64,000 nucleotides of DNA, taken from contig CAUJHV010000070.1 in NCBI GenBank assembly GCA_963205115.1, positions 1-64,000 of the forward strand. The letters are read 5' to 3'. The position numbers and the translations under genes are program-made. This stretch comes from Pseudomonadota bacterium (GTDB lineage: Bacteria > Pseudomonadota > Gammaproteobacteria > Burkholderiales > Burkholderiaceae_C). Below, piece after piece: positions 33,674-42,122 of this stretch (within the stretch, counting starts at the first letter, position 1; each line of letters begins with the position of its first letter). Below the pieces are notes generated by a model. The model did not search any database. It had not been told where the DNA came from and worked only from the letters and a program-made list of their open reading frames with translations.

Positions 33674-34374
33674 GACCGCAGCGGCCCGCCGGGCTGGTCG
33701 CTGGCTTTCAGCGTGACCAGCATGCGGCGTGCAGCTTCCTGTTCGGCCAGGCGCCGCGAGCGGCCCTCGCCAGTTTCGACCAGGCCCAGCGACGACACGT
33801 CGCAGGCGACCTCGAAGGTCTGCGCATGTGCCTGCCCGCGTGTCGACGTGATGCGGTAGGCCGGCACCGGCAGCCGGCGGCCTTGCAGCCACTCCTGCAG
33901 TTCGGTCTTGGCGTCCTTGGTCCAGGCGGCGGCTTCGGAGCCGGCGATGGTTTCGCCGAACAGGCGCTCCACGATGCCCGCAGCCACGTCGTAGCCGCCA
34001 TCCAGGAACGCTGCGCCGATCACGGCTTCGAGCGCATCGGCCAGGATCGACGGTCGTTGCGCGCCGCCGGCGCGCGCCTCGCCGTCGGACATGCGCAGCA
34101 CCTCGGGCAAGCCGAGTTGCGCGGCCGTTCGGAACAGGCTGTCTTCGCGGACGAGGTGCGCGCGCACGCGGGTCAGGTCGCCCTCGTCCGATCCGGAGAA
34201 CCGTTCGAAGAGCAGCCCGGAGATGGCCAGGCTGAGAACGGCGTCACCGAGGAATTCGAGGCGCTCGTTGTGGTCTGCGCCGAAGCTGCGATGCGTCAGC
34301 GCCCGCACCAGCAGCGGCGGCTGTGCGAAGCGGTGACCCAGGCGTTGTTGAAGGGCGTCGAGTCGGGGATCCAT
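33670..34374 (-). CDS. rnc: Ribonuclease III
   Basis: Double-strand-specific endoribonuclease for rRNA and mRNA processing, 234 residues. The catalytic signature NERLEFLGDAVL and the second metal site DALEAVIGAAFLDGG are intact. A C-terminal dsRNA-binding domain follows (KTELQEWLQGRRLPVPAYRI...GRSRRLAEQEAARRML). It overlaps era by 4 bp and lies 17 bp after the DUF4845 gene. Confidence 0.96.
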   Translation of the reverse strand: MDPRLDALQQRLGHRFAQPPLLVRALTHRSFGADHNERLEFLGDAVLSLAISGLLFERFSGSDEGDLTRVRAHLVREDSLFRTAAQLGLPEVLRMSDGEARAGGAQRPSILADALEAVIGAAFLDGGYDVAAGIVERLFGETIAGSEAAAWTKDAKTELQEWLQGRRLPVPAYRITSTRGQAHAQTFEVACDVSSLGLVETGEGRSRRLAEQEAARRMLVTLKASDQPGGPLRS

Positions 34375-34391
34375 GCGCCCCGCAGTGTCCG

Positions 34392-34772
34392 CTATTTCGA
34401 GCGCCCGCTGTACTTCAGAAGGATGTATACCGGTCCTGCGACTGGTATCTCCTTCTGGTAGGCATACGCGATGACCACGCGGTCGTTTTCCTTCGTGATC
34501 TCGAGGTCCTTGCCGGTGATCGACTGGATCGCGTACTCGATCTCTTTCTGCCGCTCGAAGGCCGTGCGGATCTCGCCCACGGTCGAGGGCGCGGACGCGG
34601 CGATCTTGTCGACCGTGCGTTGGATGGTCGTGTACTCGTTGACCGTCGGCAGCACGCGCACGCCGATGTAGCCCAGGAAGCCCAGGACCACGGCCCAGAA
34701 GGCCAGGCCCACCATGGTGACGCCGCGCTGGTGCCGCGGCCGGTTCGCTTGCAGGTGTGTCGATCGGGTCAT
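34392..34772 (-). CDS. DUF4845-family single-pass membrane protein
   Basis: A 126-residue protein with a basic N-terminus and one hydrophobic segment (GVTMVGLAFWAVVLGFLGYIGVRV) that resembles a type IV pilin-like N-terminus (RGVTMVGL). The rest is a small periplasmic domain (TVNEYTTIQRTVDKIA). DUF4845 proteins lie between lepB and rnc in most betaproteobacteria and in pseudomonads; their function is unknown. The start at MTRSTHL leaves 31 bp after lepB. The longer frame to 34817 would overlap lepB. Confidence 0.85.
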   Translation of the reverse strand: MTRSTHLQANRPRHQRGVTMVGLAFWAVVLGFLGYIGVRVLPTVNEYTTIQRTVDKIAASAPSTVGEIRTAFERQKEIEYAIQSITGKDLEITKENDRVVIAYAYQKEIPVAGPVYILLKYSGRSK

Positions 34773-34803
34773 CGTGTCCCCTCGCGGGTCGTCGGCTGCA
34801 GCA

Positions 34804-35775
34804 TCAGTGGAAGGCACCGATGCGGCCGAGATTGCCGAAGTTCATCCACACGAAGAAGGCGCGTCCGACGATGTTTTCGTCGGGGACGAAGCCCCAGTAG
34901 CGGGAATCCTGCGAATTGTCGCGGTTGTCGCCCATCATGAAGTAGTGGCCCTGTGGCACCTTGCAGACGACACCCTCGGCGGAGTAGCGACAATTCTCGT
35001 GAAACGGAAACCGTTTGTCGTCGCTGCCGAAAAACGAGGGCCGCTTCGGATCGACCAGGATGCGGTGCTCGACCTCGCCGAGCTTTTCCTTGAATTGCGG
35101 CGAGTAGCGCAGGCTGTCCTCGTCGTAGAACTCGCCCAGCGCCTGCACCGGCACTTCCTTGCCGTTGATGGACAGCCTCTGGTTCACGTAGGCCACCTCG
35201 TCGCCCGGGATGCCGACCACGCGCTTGATGTAATCCACGCGCGGATCGGGCGGGTAGCGGAACACCATGACGTCGCCGCGCTTGGGATCGTGGTTGTCGA
35301 TGATCTTCTTGTTGATCACCGGCAGCCGGATGCCGTAGTGGAATTTGTTGACCAGGATGAGGTCACCCACCAGCAGTGTGGGCACCATCGAGCCCGACGG
35401 AATCTTGAAGGGCTCGAAGAGGAACGAGCGCAGCAGGAACACGATGATGATGACCGGGAACAGGCCAGCGGTCCAATCGAGCCACCAGGGCTGCGCGAGG
35501 ATCTTCTCGCGTGCTGCGGCAACGTCGCCATCGACCTGCGTGATGCCCTTGGCCGCGAGCTCGAGCTTTCGCGCGGCGCTTTGCCGCTCCAGCTCTGCAG
35601 CGGCCGCCCAGCGCCGTGGCCGGAAGAACAAGCGTTCGGCCAGCCAGTAGGCGAAGGTCATCACCGTCAGCAGGAACAGCAGGCCGGCGAAGTTGCCGAC
35701 CCAGTAGCCCAGCCACCAGCCGCCAAGGTAGACGGCCAGCAGCGCGAACAACGCGGCCGTGAGTGCGCTCATCAT
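34804..35775 (-). CDS. lepB: Signal peptidase I
   Basis: Membrane-bound protease that removes signal peptides from Sec- and Tat-exported proteins. The 323-residue protein has an N-terminal membrane region with two strongly hydrophobic stretches (about 5-45), a cytoplasmic loop, and a transmembrane segment at about 103-117 before the catalytic domain. Nucleophile Ser129 lies in IPSGSMVPTL and general base Lys184 in YIKRVVGIPGD; GHYFMMGDNRDNSQDSR completes box E. It follows lepA by 36 bp. Confidence 0.96.
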   Translation of the reverse strand: MMSALTAALFALLAVYLGGWWLGYWVGNFAGLLFLLTVMTFAYWLAERLFFRPRRWAAAAELERQSAARKLELAAKGITQVDGDVAAAREKILAQPWWLDWTAGLFPVIIIVFLLRSFLFEPFKIPSGSMVPTLLVGDLILVNKFHYGIRLPVINKKIIDNHDPKRGDVMVFRYPPDPRVDYIKRVVGIPGDEVAYVNQRLSINGKEVPVQALGEFYDEDSLRYSPQFKEKLGEVEHRILVDPKRPSFFGSDDKRFPFHENCRYSAEGVVCKVPQGHYFMMGDNRDNSQDSRYWGFVPDENIVGRAFFVWMNFGNLGRIGAFH

Positions 35776-35811
35776 GTGTGTAGGGGCCTTGTATGCCGAG
35801 GTTGCGGCGCG

Positions 35812-37620
35812 TTAGTCGTCGACCTGCAGGATCGCGAGGAAGGCCTCTTGCGGCACTTCGACCGAACCGATCTGCTTCATGCGTTTCTTGCCGGCCTTCT
35901 GCTTTTCAAGCAGCTTCTTCTTGCGCGTGATGTCGCCGCCGTAGCATTTTGCCAGCACGTTCTTGCGCAGGGCCTTGATGTCCTCGCGCGCGATGATGTT
36001 CGCGCCGATGGCCGCCTGGATGGCCACGTCGTACATCTGGCGCGGGATCTGCTCGCGCATCTTGGCCGCCACGGCACGGCCGCGGTACTGGCTCTGCGCG
36101 CGGTGCACGATCATCGCCAGCGGGTCCACACGCTGTCCGTTGATCATGATGTCGACCTTCACGACATCGGCGGCGCGGTATTCCTTGAACTCGTAGTCCA
36201 TCGACGCGTAGCCGCGTGAGACCGACTTGAGCTTGTCGAAGAAGTCCAGCACGATCTCGGCCAGCGGCAGCTCGTAGGTCAGCATGACCTGCTTGCCGTG
36301 ATAGGCCATGTTCATCTGCACGCCGCGCTTCTGGTTGGCCAGCGTCATCACCGGCCCCACCGAGTCTTGCGGCATGTACAGGTGCACGGTGACGATGGGC
36401 TCGCGGATCTCGCGGATGCGGCCCATGTCGGGCATCTTGCTGGGGTTCTCGACGAGCAGCACCGTGCCGTCGTTGAGCTCGACCTCGTAGACCACGCTGG
36501 GCGCGGTCGTGACCAGGTCCTGGTCGAACTCGCGCTCCAGGCGCTCCTGCACGATTTCCATGTGCAGCAGGCCCAGGAAGCCGCAGCGGAAGCCGAAGCC
36601 CAGCGCCTGGCTCACTTCCGGCTCGTAGCGCAGGCTGGAATCGTTGAGCTTGAGCTTCTCGAGCGCGTCGCGCAGCTGGTCGTATTCGCTGGCCTCGGTC
36701 GGATAGAGGCCCGCGAAGACCTGCGGCTGGATTTCCTTGAAGCCCGGCAAGGCTTCAGTGGCAGGCCCGGCGTTGTTGGGCAGCTTCTTTTCCAGCGTGA
36801 CCGTGTCGCCCACCTTGGCCGCCTGCAGCTCCTTGATGCCGGCGATGAGGAAGCCCACCTCGCCCGCCTTCAGCGCATCGCGCGGCTCGCTCTTGGGCGT
36901 GAAGACACCCAGGTGCTCCAGCGGATAGACCGTATTCGTGGCCATCATGCGGATGCGGTCGCCCTTGCGCAGTTCGCCGTCGACCACACGCACCAGCATC
37001 ACGACTCCGACGTAGTTGTCGAACCAGCTGTCGATGATCATGGCGCGCGGCGCGCCGTCGGGATTGCCACGCGGCGCGGGAATGCGCGTGATCACGGCCT
37101 CGAGGATCTCGTCGATGCCCATGCCGGTCTTGGCGCTGCAGGGAATGGCGTCGGCCGCATCGATGCCGATGACGTCTTCGATCTCCGACTTCGCGCCTTC
37201 GGGATCGGCCTGCGGCAGATCCATCTTGTTGAGCACCGGCACCACTTCGACGCCGAGCTCCAGCGCGGTGTAGCAGTTGGCCACCGTCTGCGCTTCCACG
37301 CCTTGCGAGGCGTCCACCACCAGCAGTGCACCTTCGCACGCGGACAGCGAACGGCTCACCTCGTAGCTGAAGTCGACGTGGCCGGGCGTGTCGATGAGGT
37401 TGAGGTTGTAGACCTGCCCATCGCGTGCCGTGTACCGCAGCGCTGCGGTCTGTGCCTTGATCGTGATGCCGCGCTCGCGCTCGATGTCCATCGAGTCCAG
37501 CACCTGCGCTTCCATCTCGCGGTCGGACAAGCCTCCGCAGCGTTGGATGAGGCGATCGGCCAGCGTGCTCTTGCCGTGATCGATGTGGGCAATGATGGAG
37601 AAGTTGCGGATGTGATTCAT
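35812..37620 (-). CDS. lepA: Elongation factor 4 (back-translocating GTPase LepA)
   Basis: A 602-residue translational GTPase. The G domain has AHIDHGKSTL, the DTPGHVDF switch and NKMDLP. EF-G-like domains follow, and the LepA-specific C-terminal domain ends with MYDVAIQAAIGANIIAREDIKALRKNV and KCYGGDITRKKKLLEKQK. Start taken at MNHIRNFS, the family start; the frame is open 15 codons further. It begins the lepA-to-nagZ operon. Confidence 0.97.
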   Translation of the reverse strand: MNHIRNFSIIAHIDHGKSTLADRLIQRCGGLSDREMEAQVLDSMDIERERGITIKAQTAALRYTARDGQVYNLNLIDTPGHVDFSYEVSRSLSACEGALLVVDASQGVEAQTVANCYTALELGVEVVPVLNKMDLPQADPEGAKSEIEDVIGIDAADAIPCSAKTGMGIDEILEAVITRIPAPRGNPDGAPRAMIIDSWFDNYVGVVMLVRVVDGELRKGDRIRMMATNTVYPLEHLGVFTPKSEPRDALKAGEVGFLIAGIKELQAAKVGDTVTLEKKLPNNAGPATEALPGFKEIQPQVFAGLYPTEASEYDQLRDALEKLKLNDSSLRYEPEVSQALGFGFRCGFLGLLHMEIVQERLEREFDQDLVTTAPSVVYEVELNDGTVLLVENPSKMPDMGRIREIREPIVTVHLYMPQDSVGPVMTLANQKRGVQMNMAYHGKQVMLTYELPLAEIVLDFFDKLKSVSRGYASMDYEFKEYRAADVVKVDIMINGQRVDPLAMIVHRAQSQYRGRAVAAKMREQIPRQMYDVAIQAAIGANIIAREDIKALRKNVLAKCYGGDITRKKKLLEKQKAGKKRMKQIGSVEVPQEAFLAILQVDD

Positions 37621-37816
37621 CGGGACCGGATTGGACACCACGTGCCTTTCAACGCGCGCAGGCATGCGACCGAACGTCGAAGGCGTGGCATGAACGTAGG
37701 TGGATGCGAGACCCGCGCCGCGTCGCGCCTTTCACTGCGCATGCGGTGAAGAGGCGGACGTGATGACGCGGGAAGTCGCTCCGAAGGACGCGGCTTGATG
37801 GTGCCGCATCACAACC

Positions 37817-37850
37817 AAAAAAAAGGCGCGTCTAAGAGCCGACGCGCCTT
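37817..37850 (-). terminator. Strong intrinsic terminator between mucD and lepA
   Basis: Ten-bp perfect stem (arms 37841-37850 and 37823-37832) with an 8-nt loop, and a run of eight A on the plus strand (T on the transcript). It faces the minus strand and would end the putative small RNA just before lepA. Confidence 0.85.
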
Positions 37851-37880
37851 CCAACAAAAGATATGGCAACTGCTTGTTGG
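37817..37880 (-). ncRNA. Putative small RNA with two hairpins
   Basis: Read on the minus strand, this 64-nt stretch has a first hairpin with a perfect 7-bp stem (CCAACAA at 37874-37880, TTGTTGG at 37851-37857) and a 16-nt loop. A perfect 10-bp terminator stem follows directly (AAGGCGCGTC / GACGCGCCTT) with an 8-T tail. A TACAAT -10 box lies at 37892-37887, seven bp before the first stem; the -35 is weak. No start codon with a ribosome-binding site lies inside. I do not recognise the family. Confidence 0.5.
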
Positions 37881-37886
37881 GCGTTC

Positions 37887-37892
37887 ATTGTA
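37887..37892 (-). promoter_or_regulatory. Candidate -10 box of the putative small RNA
   Basis: TACAAT on the minus strand, placed so that transcription would start at about 37880, the first base of the 5' hairpin. The -35 region (GGTTCC or TTCCAG at 15-17 bp spacing) is poor. Confidence 0.35.
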
Positions 37893-38143
37893 GTCAAACT
37901 GAACCGGCTGGAACCCGCGCCAATGCTTGTTTTCCGCTCGTTGCGTGCATCCGACATGCAAATCTATCAACATGTTATCAACAGGCTGTGAGCACTCACT
38001 GGCTTCGAGATTTCAGGGCGCCGTGCGTGAACAAAGTGCCCCTCTGGACGGCGCAATCGGGGCCGTCGACCACTGATTCTAATCGTTGGACCTCTGAATG
38101 CCGCGATCCGGAATTTGGGAATGTGTGCGCACGCTGACTTGCA

Positions 38144-38178
38144 GAAAAACGGCCCGCGGGAGACTCCCGCAGGCCGTC
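38144..38178 (-). terminator. Intrinsic terminator of mucD
   Basis: An inverted repeat (ACGGCC-C-GCGGGAG / CTCCCGC-A-GGCCGT read on the plus strand, almost no loop) is preceded on the plus strand by AAAAA, so the minus-strand transcript ends in U. It lies 44 bp after the mucD stop and ends the sigma-E operon. Confidence 0.8.
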
Positions 38179-38221
38179 ACCGAATATCGTATGGTGGAAT
38201 ATCCGAGCTGACGTGTCAGGC

Positions 38222-39697
38222 TCAGCGTCCCGGCCGGATCACGATGAACGAGGTCCATTCACCCCGGCGCACCAGGGCGCTGACCGGCTTGGACTTGTCG
38301 GCCTTGGCCACCAGGTTGCCGAACTGGCGCGCATCCGTGACCTCGACGTTGTCGAAGGCGACGATGACATCGCCCTCGCGCAGACCGGCGCGCGCCGCCG
38401 CGCCTTCGATCGCGTCCACGCGTACGCCGCCTGACTTGATCTTCAATTCCTTGCGTTGTGCATCGGTCAGATCCGACGCCGAGATGCCCAGCGCATTCTT
38501 TGGCGCGGGCGCCTGTGCCGCCTCGGGCGCGGTGCGGCGCGCGCTGGCCGTCTTGTCGGGCTCGAACTCGCCGACCGTGACGGCCACGTCCTTGTTGCTG
38601 CCGCGGCGGAAGATCTGCAGCGTGGCGCGGGTACCCGGCTTCAGGCCGCCGATGATGCGCGGCAGGTCGCCCGACTTGTCGACCACCTTGCCGTCCACGC
38701 GCGTGATGATGTCGCCGGCTTCGACGCCGGCCTTTTCCGCCGGGCCGCCAGCCTCGACGGATTGCACCAGCGCACCGGCGGGCTTGCCCAGGCCGATGGA
38801 CTCGGCCACGTCCTTGGTGACCGGCGCGATGCCCACGCCGATGCGTCCGCGGATCACGCGGCCGGTCGTGCGCAGCTGGTCGGCCACGCGCGTGGCCTCG
38901 TCGATGGGAATCGCAAACGCAATGCCCATGTAGCCGCCCGAGCGGCTGTAGATCTGCGAGTTGATGCCGACCACTTCACCGCGCATGTTCAGCAGCGGAC
39001 CGCCCGAGTTGCCGGGGTTGATCGCCACGTCGGTCTGGATGAAGGGCAGGTAGTCGCCGGTGTCGCGCTGCTTGGCGCTGACGATGCCCGCGGTCACGGA
39101 GTTCTCCAGGCCGAAGGGCGAGCCGATGGCCAGCACCCATTCACCGACCTTGAGCCGGTTGACGTCGCCGATGCGCACGCTGGGCAGCCCCGTGGCCTCG
39201 ATCTTCACCACGGCCACGTCGGTGCGCTTGTCGCTGCCGACGATGCGCGCCTTGAACTCGCGCTTGTCGGTGAGCGTGACCAGCACCTCATCGGCACCTT
39301 CGACCACGTGTGCGTTGGTCATCACGAAGCCGTCGGCGGTCAGGATGAAACCCGAGCCCACGCCGCGCTGCTGCGGCTCTTCGTCCTGCGGTGCGCCGCG
39401 GCGCTGGCCGGGTGCCGGCGCGCCGGGCATCGGGATGCCGAAGCGCCGCAGGAACTCTTCCATGCGCGGATCCATCTCGCCCTGGCCGAGGATCGGTGAG
39501 CGTGCGTTGGCGCGCTCCATGGTGCGGATATTCACCACCGCCGGGCCGACGCGTTCGACCAGCTCGGTGAAGTCCGGCAGCGACTGGGCGCTGACCGCGG
39601 ACGGCGTCGCCGCGACCACGCTGGCCACGACCAGGACCGCGACCCCGGCAAGGCGGCGCGCGGTGACAAAGGCTGAACTCAGGGCAATCTGGACCAT
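38222..39697 (-). CDS. mucD: DegP/MucD-type periplasmic serine protease
   Basis: HtrA-family protease/chaperone for misfolded envelope proteins, 491 residues. The signal peptide ends at SAVSA before QSLPDF. The triad is His130 (TNAHVV), Asp160 (KRTDVAVVK) and Ser231 (NPGNSGGPL). Two PDZ domains follow (GRIGVGIAPVT..., and a second from about residue 390). The start at MVQIALSS gives the signal peptide; the frame stays open 32 codons more and overlaps rseB. Last gene of the rpoE-rseA-rseB-mucD operon, as in Pseudomonas algU-mucABCD, so it is probably part of the sigma-E response. Confidence 0.94.
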   Translation of the reverse strand: MVQIALSSAFVTARRLAGVAVLVVASVVAATPSAVSAQSLPDFTELVERVGPAVVNIRTMERANARSPILGQGEMDPRMEEFLRRFGIPMPGAPAPGQRRGAPQDEEPQQRGVGSGFILTADGFVMTNAHVVEGADEVLVTLTDKREFKARIVGSDKRTDVAVVKIEATGLPSVRIGDVNRLKVGEWVLAIGSPFGLENSVTAGIVSAKQRDTGDYLPFIQTDVAINPGNSGGPLLNMRGEVVGINSQIYSRSGGYMGIAFAIPIDEATRVADQLRTTGRVIRGRIGVGIAPVTKDVAESIGLGKPAGALVQSVEAGGPAEKAGVEAGDIITRVDGKVVDKSGDLPRIIGGLKPGTRATLQIFRRGSNKDVAVTVGEFEPDKTASARRTAPEAAQAPAPKNALGISASDLTDAQRKELKIKSGGVRVDAIEGAAARAGLREGDVIVAFDNVEVTDARQFGNLVAKADKSKPVSALVRRGEWTSFIVIRPGR

Positions 39698-39761
39698 TTC
39701 CGGGACTCCGGGTTCTATCGGGTTCAAGAACAAGGAAACGCCCGCACGAGGCGGGCGGGAT

Positions 39762-40814
39762 TCAGGGCTTGCTGCGCCCCAGACCGTCGGCAAAGGCCTT
39801 GAGGGTGGCAGCCGGCACGTCGCCCATCACCGTCACCCACCACTGGCTGTCGCGCGGTTTCATGAGGGTGTGGGTCGCACCGAGGTGCGTCAAGAGTGCC
39901 TGGCGCTGGCGCGCGGGATCCGTCGCTTCGATGAAGAGCGACACACGCGCCAGACCGTCGGAGAACACGGCCTGCAACGCGCGGCTCGGCTCCTTGCCGA
40001 CATCCAGGCCCGGATCTCCGACCGGACGGCGCACGCAGCCCAGCAGCCGGAAGCCGGCCGGTAGACGCTCGACCACCCAGCCATCGGCTTCCAGCGTGGC
40101 GGGCTCCGACTGGATCTGCACCACGCGATAGCCATCGAGCCGCTTGAGCGGATTAAGCAAGGGTTCGCGCGCCAGACGCGCGTCGATCTCGATGTCGGAG
40201 AACGCCGACGACTCCAGGATCTGCCCCTGGGCCGAAAGCACGTCGGCACGCAACAGCAGCCCCGTGGCCTGGTCGGCCCACAGACGCTGCGTGAAACGCC
40301 AGTCGTCCTTCGGCTTGAGCAGCAGCACGCTCGCTTCGCGCCCGGCCAGACGCTCCGTGGCGATCATGCGCAGCTCATAGTGCTGCTGCAGGCGCGGATC
40401 GAGTTCGGGCAGCCCGGCAGCTTCGTCGACGGCGCCACGGCGCTCGATCGTCACCAGGCGCTGGTCGGGCCAGATGGTGTGCACGCGGTCGTTCTGGCGG
40501 ATGCTGCGCTGCTGGCGCCCGTCCAGCGCCTCCACGCGCTCGATGACCTGGTCGGCCGGCCCCATGCGCGCGACCCGCGAGGTGGAGACCACTTGACCTG
40601 CCGTGAAGACGAGGATGCCGACATAGCTGCGCTGCGCAGCGGCCAGGCGGATGCGTTCGACCCACGCACCGGCGTCCAGCCCCGCACGGGCGGGTGAAGA
40701 CGCGGGCGCAGCAGGCTGGGCCGCCACAGCCAAGGGCCACAGCAGCGCGACGAGGGACCAGGGCGTGCGCCGGAAAAGAGGCGGCCAGGCGGCGAACAGG
40801 CGAGCGGCCGGCAT
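39762..40814 (-). CDS. rseB: Periplasmic sigma-E regulator RseB/MucB
   Basis: Binds the periplasmic part of the anti-sigma factor and protects it from cleavage until mislocalised lipids or LPS displace it. The 350-residue product has a signal peptide (WSLVALLWPLAVAAQ) and the MucB/RseB N-terminal domain (AAAQRSYVGILVFTAGQVVSTSRVARM, VIERVEALDG), which has a LolA-like fold. The C-terminal domain contains LPAGFRLLGC, typical of the family. It starts 3 bp after rseA and lies 64 bp before mucD. Confidence 0.9.
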   Translation of the reverse strand: MPAARLFAAWPPLFRRTPWSLVALLWPLAVAAQPAAPASSPARAGLDAGAWVERIRLAAAQRSYVGILVFTAGQVVSTSRVARMGPADQVIERVEALDGRQQRSIRQNDRVHTIWPDQRLVTIERRGAVDEAAGLPELDPRLQQHYELRMIATERLAGREASVLLLKPKDDWRFTQRLWADQATGLLLRADVLSAQGQILESSAFSDIEIDARLAREPLLNPLKRLDGYRVVQIQSEPATLEADGWVVERLPAGFRLLGCVRRPVGDPGLDVGKEPSRALQAVFSDGLARVSLFIEATDPARQRQALLTHLGATHTLMKPRDSQWWVTVMGDVPAATLKAFADGLGRSKP

Positions 40815-40817
40815 CGA

Positions 40818-41489
40818 TCAGCGCTCGAGCACGACGGTGTCGTAGCGACCACCCACCGCGCGCGGGTGCACCGCGAGGCTGCCACGGTGGGCGCGCAGAT
40901 ACGCGTCCAGCCGGGCGTCGCGGATGACCTTGCCATCCAGCACACGCCATTGCGGGTCACCCAGCGCCGCGCTGGCGGGCGTCGACGCGGTGCCCAGACC
41001 CACGGGCGTGACTTGTGGGACCTGGCTGCGTTCGGCCACGGCCGTTGGCTGCGGCGCAAAGGACCATACAGCGCCCGAAGGCGCGCCTTCGCGCAGCATC
41101 ACCACGACCCCGCCGACCATCATGACGCCCGCCGCGGCGGCCGCCACCGCCCAGCGGCGCGAGGGCGTGCGGCCGGCGGCCGGCCGCGTCTCGGCGGCAG
41201 CCGCCGCAGCCACCGGCGTGGGCGCGACGATGGCTGGCTCCTGCGCCAGGCGCACCCGCAAGGCGGCCAGGAAGGCTTCGTCCCGCGCGGGCGCCGTCGC
41301 CAGATCTTCCGACCGCAGCACGTCGCCAATCAGGTGATAGTCGTGCCAAGCCTCACGTGCCACCGAGTCACTGGCCCAGGCTGCGCACGCGGAAGGCAGC
41401 ACGTCCGACTGGCCGTCGGCCAGCGCCGACATCCACTGTCGAACCGCCGCCGGATCCGGGTTGGGCTGGGGGGGGTAAAGCGAGCTCAT
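40818..41489 (-). CDS. rseA: Anti-sigma-E factor RseA/MucA
   Basis: A 223-residue single-pass inner-membrane protein. The N-terminal RseA domain (about 14-90; VRQWMSALADGQSDVL, AWHDYHLIGDVLRSEDL) binds RpoE in the cytoplasm. One transmembrane segment at about 112-132 (WAVAAAAAGVMMVGGVVVML) precedes a periplasmic domain that ends VGGRYDTVVLER. Position directly after rpoE and before rseB supports the call more than residue identity, which is low in this family. Confidence 0.9.
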   Translation of the reverse strand: MSSLYPPQPNPDPAAVRQWMSALADGQSDVLPSACAAWASDSVAREAWHDYHLIGDVLRSEDLATAPARDEAFLAALRVRLAQEPAIVAPTPVAAAAAAETRPAAGRTPSRRWAVAAAAAGVMMVGGVVVMLREGAPSGAVWSFAPQPTAVAERSQVPQVTPVGLGTASTPASAALGDPQWRVLDGKVIRDARLDAYLRAHRGSLAVHPRAVGGRYDTVVLER

Positions 41490-41513
41490 CTGCAGACTCC
41501 CAGGATTCGGGCG

Positions 41514-42122
41514 CTACCAGCGGCGGCCGTCAGTTGTATCGAGCAGCGGGCGCAGGCGGGCGGCGATGGCCTCGCGGGCGCGGAAGATGCGCGATCGGAC
41601 GGTACCGATGGGACAGTTCATGACTTCGGCAATTTCTTCGTAGCTCAGGCCTTCGATCTCGCGCAGCGTCACGGCCTGGCGAAGATCTTCGGACAGGTTT
41701 TCCACGGCGGCGTTCACTGCCGCGGCGATTTCCCGGCTGGCCAGCACGGCCTCGGGCGTCTCGGCGTCAGTTAGTGTGGACTCGGGGCGGGAAGTTTCGT
41801 CGGCGTCATCGCCACTCAGAAGGGCGGACTCGTAGATCACCGGATCGCGCTTGAGTTCAACCAGCGCCTTCTTGGCGGTATTCACCGCGATGCGGTAGAG
41901 CCAGGTGTAGAACGCGCTCTCCCCCCGGAAATTGGGCAGCGCGCGGTAGGCACGGATGAAGGTTTCCTGCGCAATATCCTGGACCAGGTCGGAATCCCGA
42001 ACCATGCGGCCGATCAAACGTTCGATGCGCCGCTGGTATTTGACGACCAGCATCTCGAAGGCGCGGCTGTCGCCCCGCTTGATGCGCTCGACGAGCAACG
42101 CGTCGCTGTCCGCATCGGCCAT
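41514..42122 (-). CDS. rpoE: RNA polymerase sigma-E factor (RpoE/AlgU)
   Basis: A 202-residue ECF sigma factor of the RpoE group. Region 2 is FEMLVVKYQRRIERLIGRMV with DLVQDIAQETFIRAYRALPNFRG, and region 4 is LREIEGLSYEEIAEVMNCPIGTVRSRIFRARE. It controls envelope stress genes, usually including its own operon. Its ATG follows the stop of the upstream small gene with no gap (TGAATG), so it is coupled to the fab operon side. I did not find a convincing sigma-E promoter just upstream. Confidence 0.96.
   Translation of the reverse strand: MADADSDALLVERIKRGDSRAFEMLVVKYQRRIERLIGRMVRDSDLVQDIAQETFIRAYRALPNFRGESAFYTWLYRIAVNTAKKALVELKRDPVIYESALLSGDDADETSRPESTLTDAETPEAVLASREIAAAVNAAVENLSEDLRQAVTLREIEGLSYEEIAEVMNCPIGTVRSRIFRAREAIAARLRPLLDTTDGRRW

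Larger units (their letters stand above)
37621..38221. other. mucD-lepA intergenic region (about 0.6 kb)
   Basis: No protein gene is supported here. It is clearly less GC-rich than the rest of the window. It holds the mucD terminator (38144-38178), a compact element with a promoter-like box, a hairpin and a second terminator (37817-37892), and about 190 bp before lepA that probably carry the lepA promoter, although I see no clear -35/-10 pair there. Confidence 0.6.

Noticed and set aside
37974..37982. TTATCAACA resembling a DnaA box
   Set aside because: A single imperfect box with no cluster, AT-rich unwinding element or dnaA/dnaN nearby; not enough for an origin.
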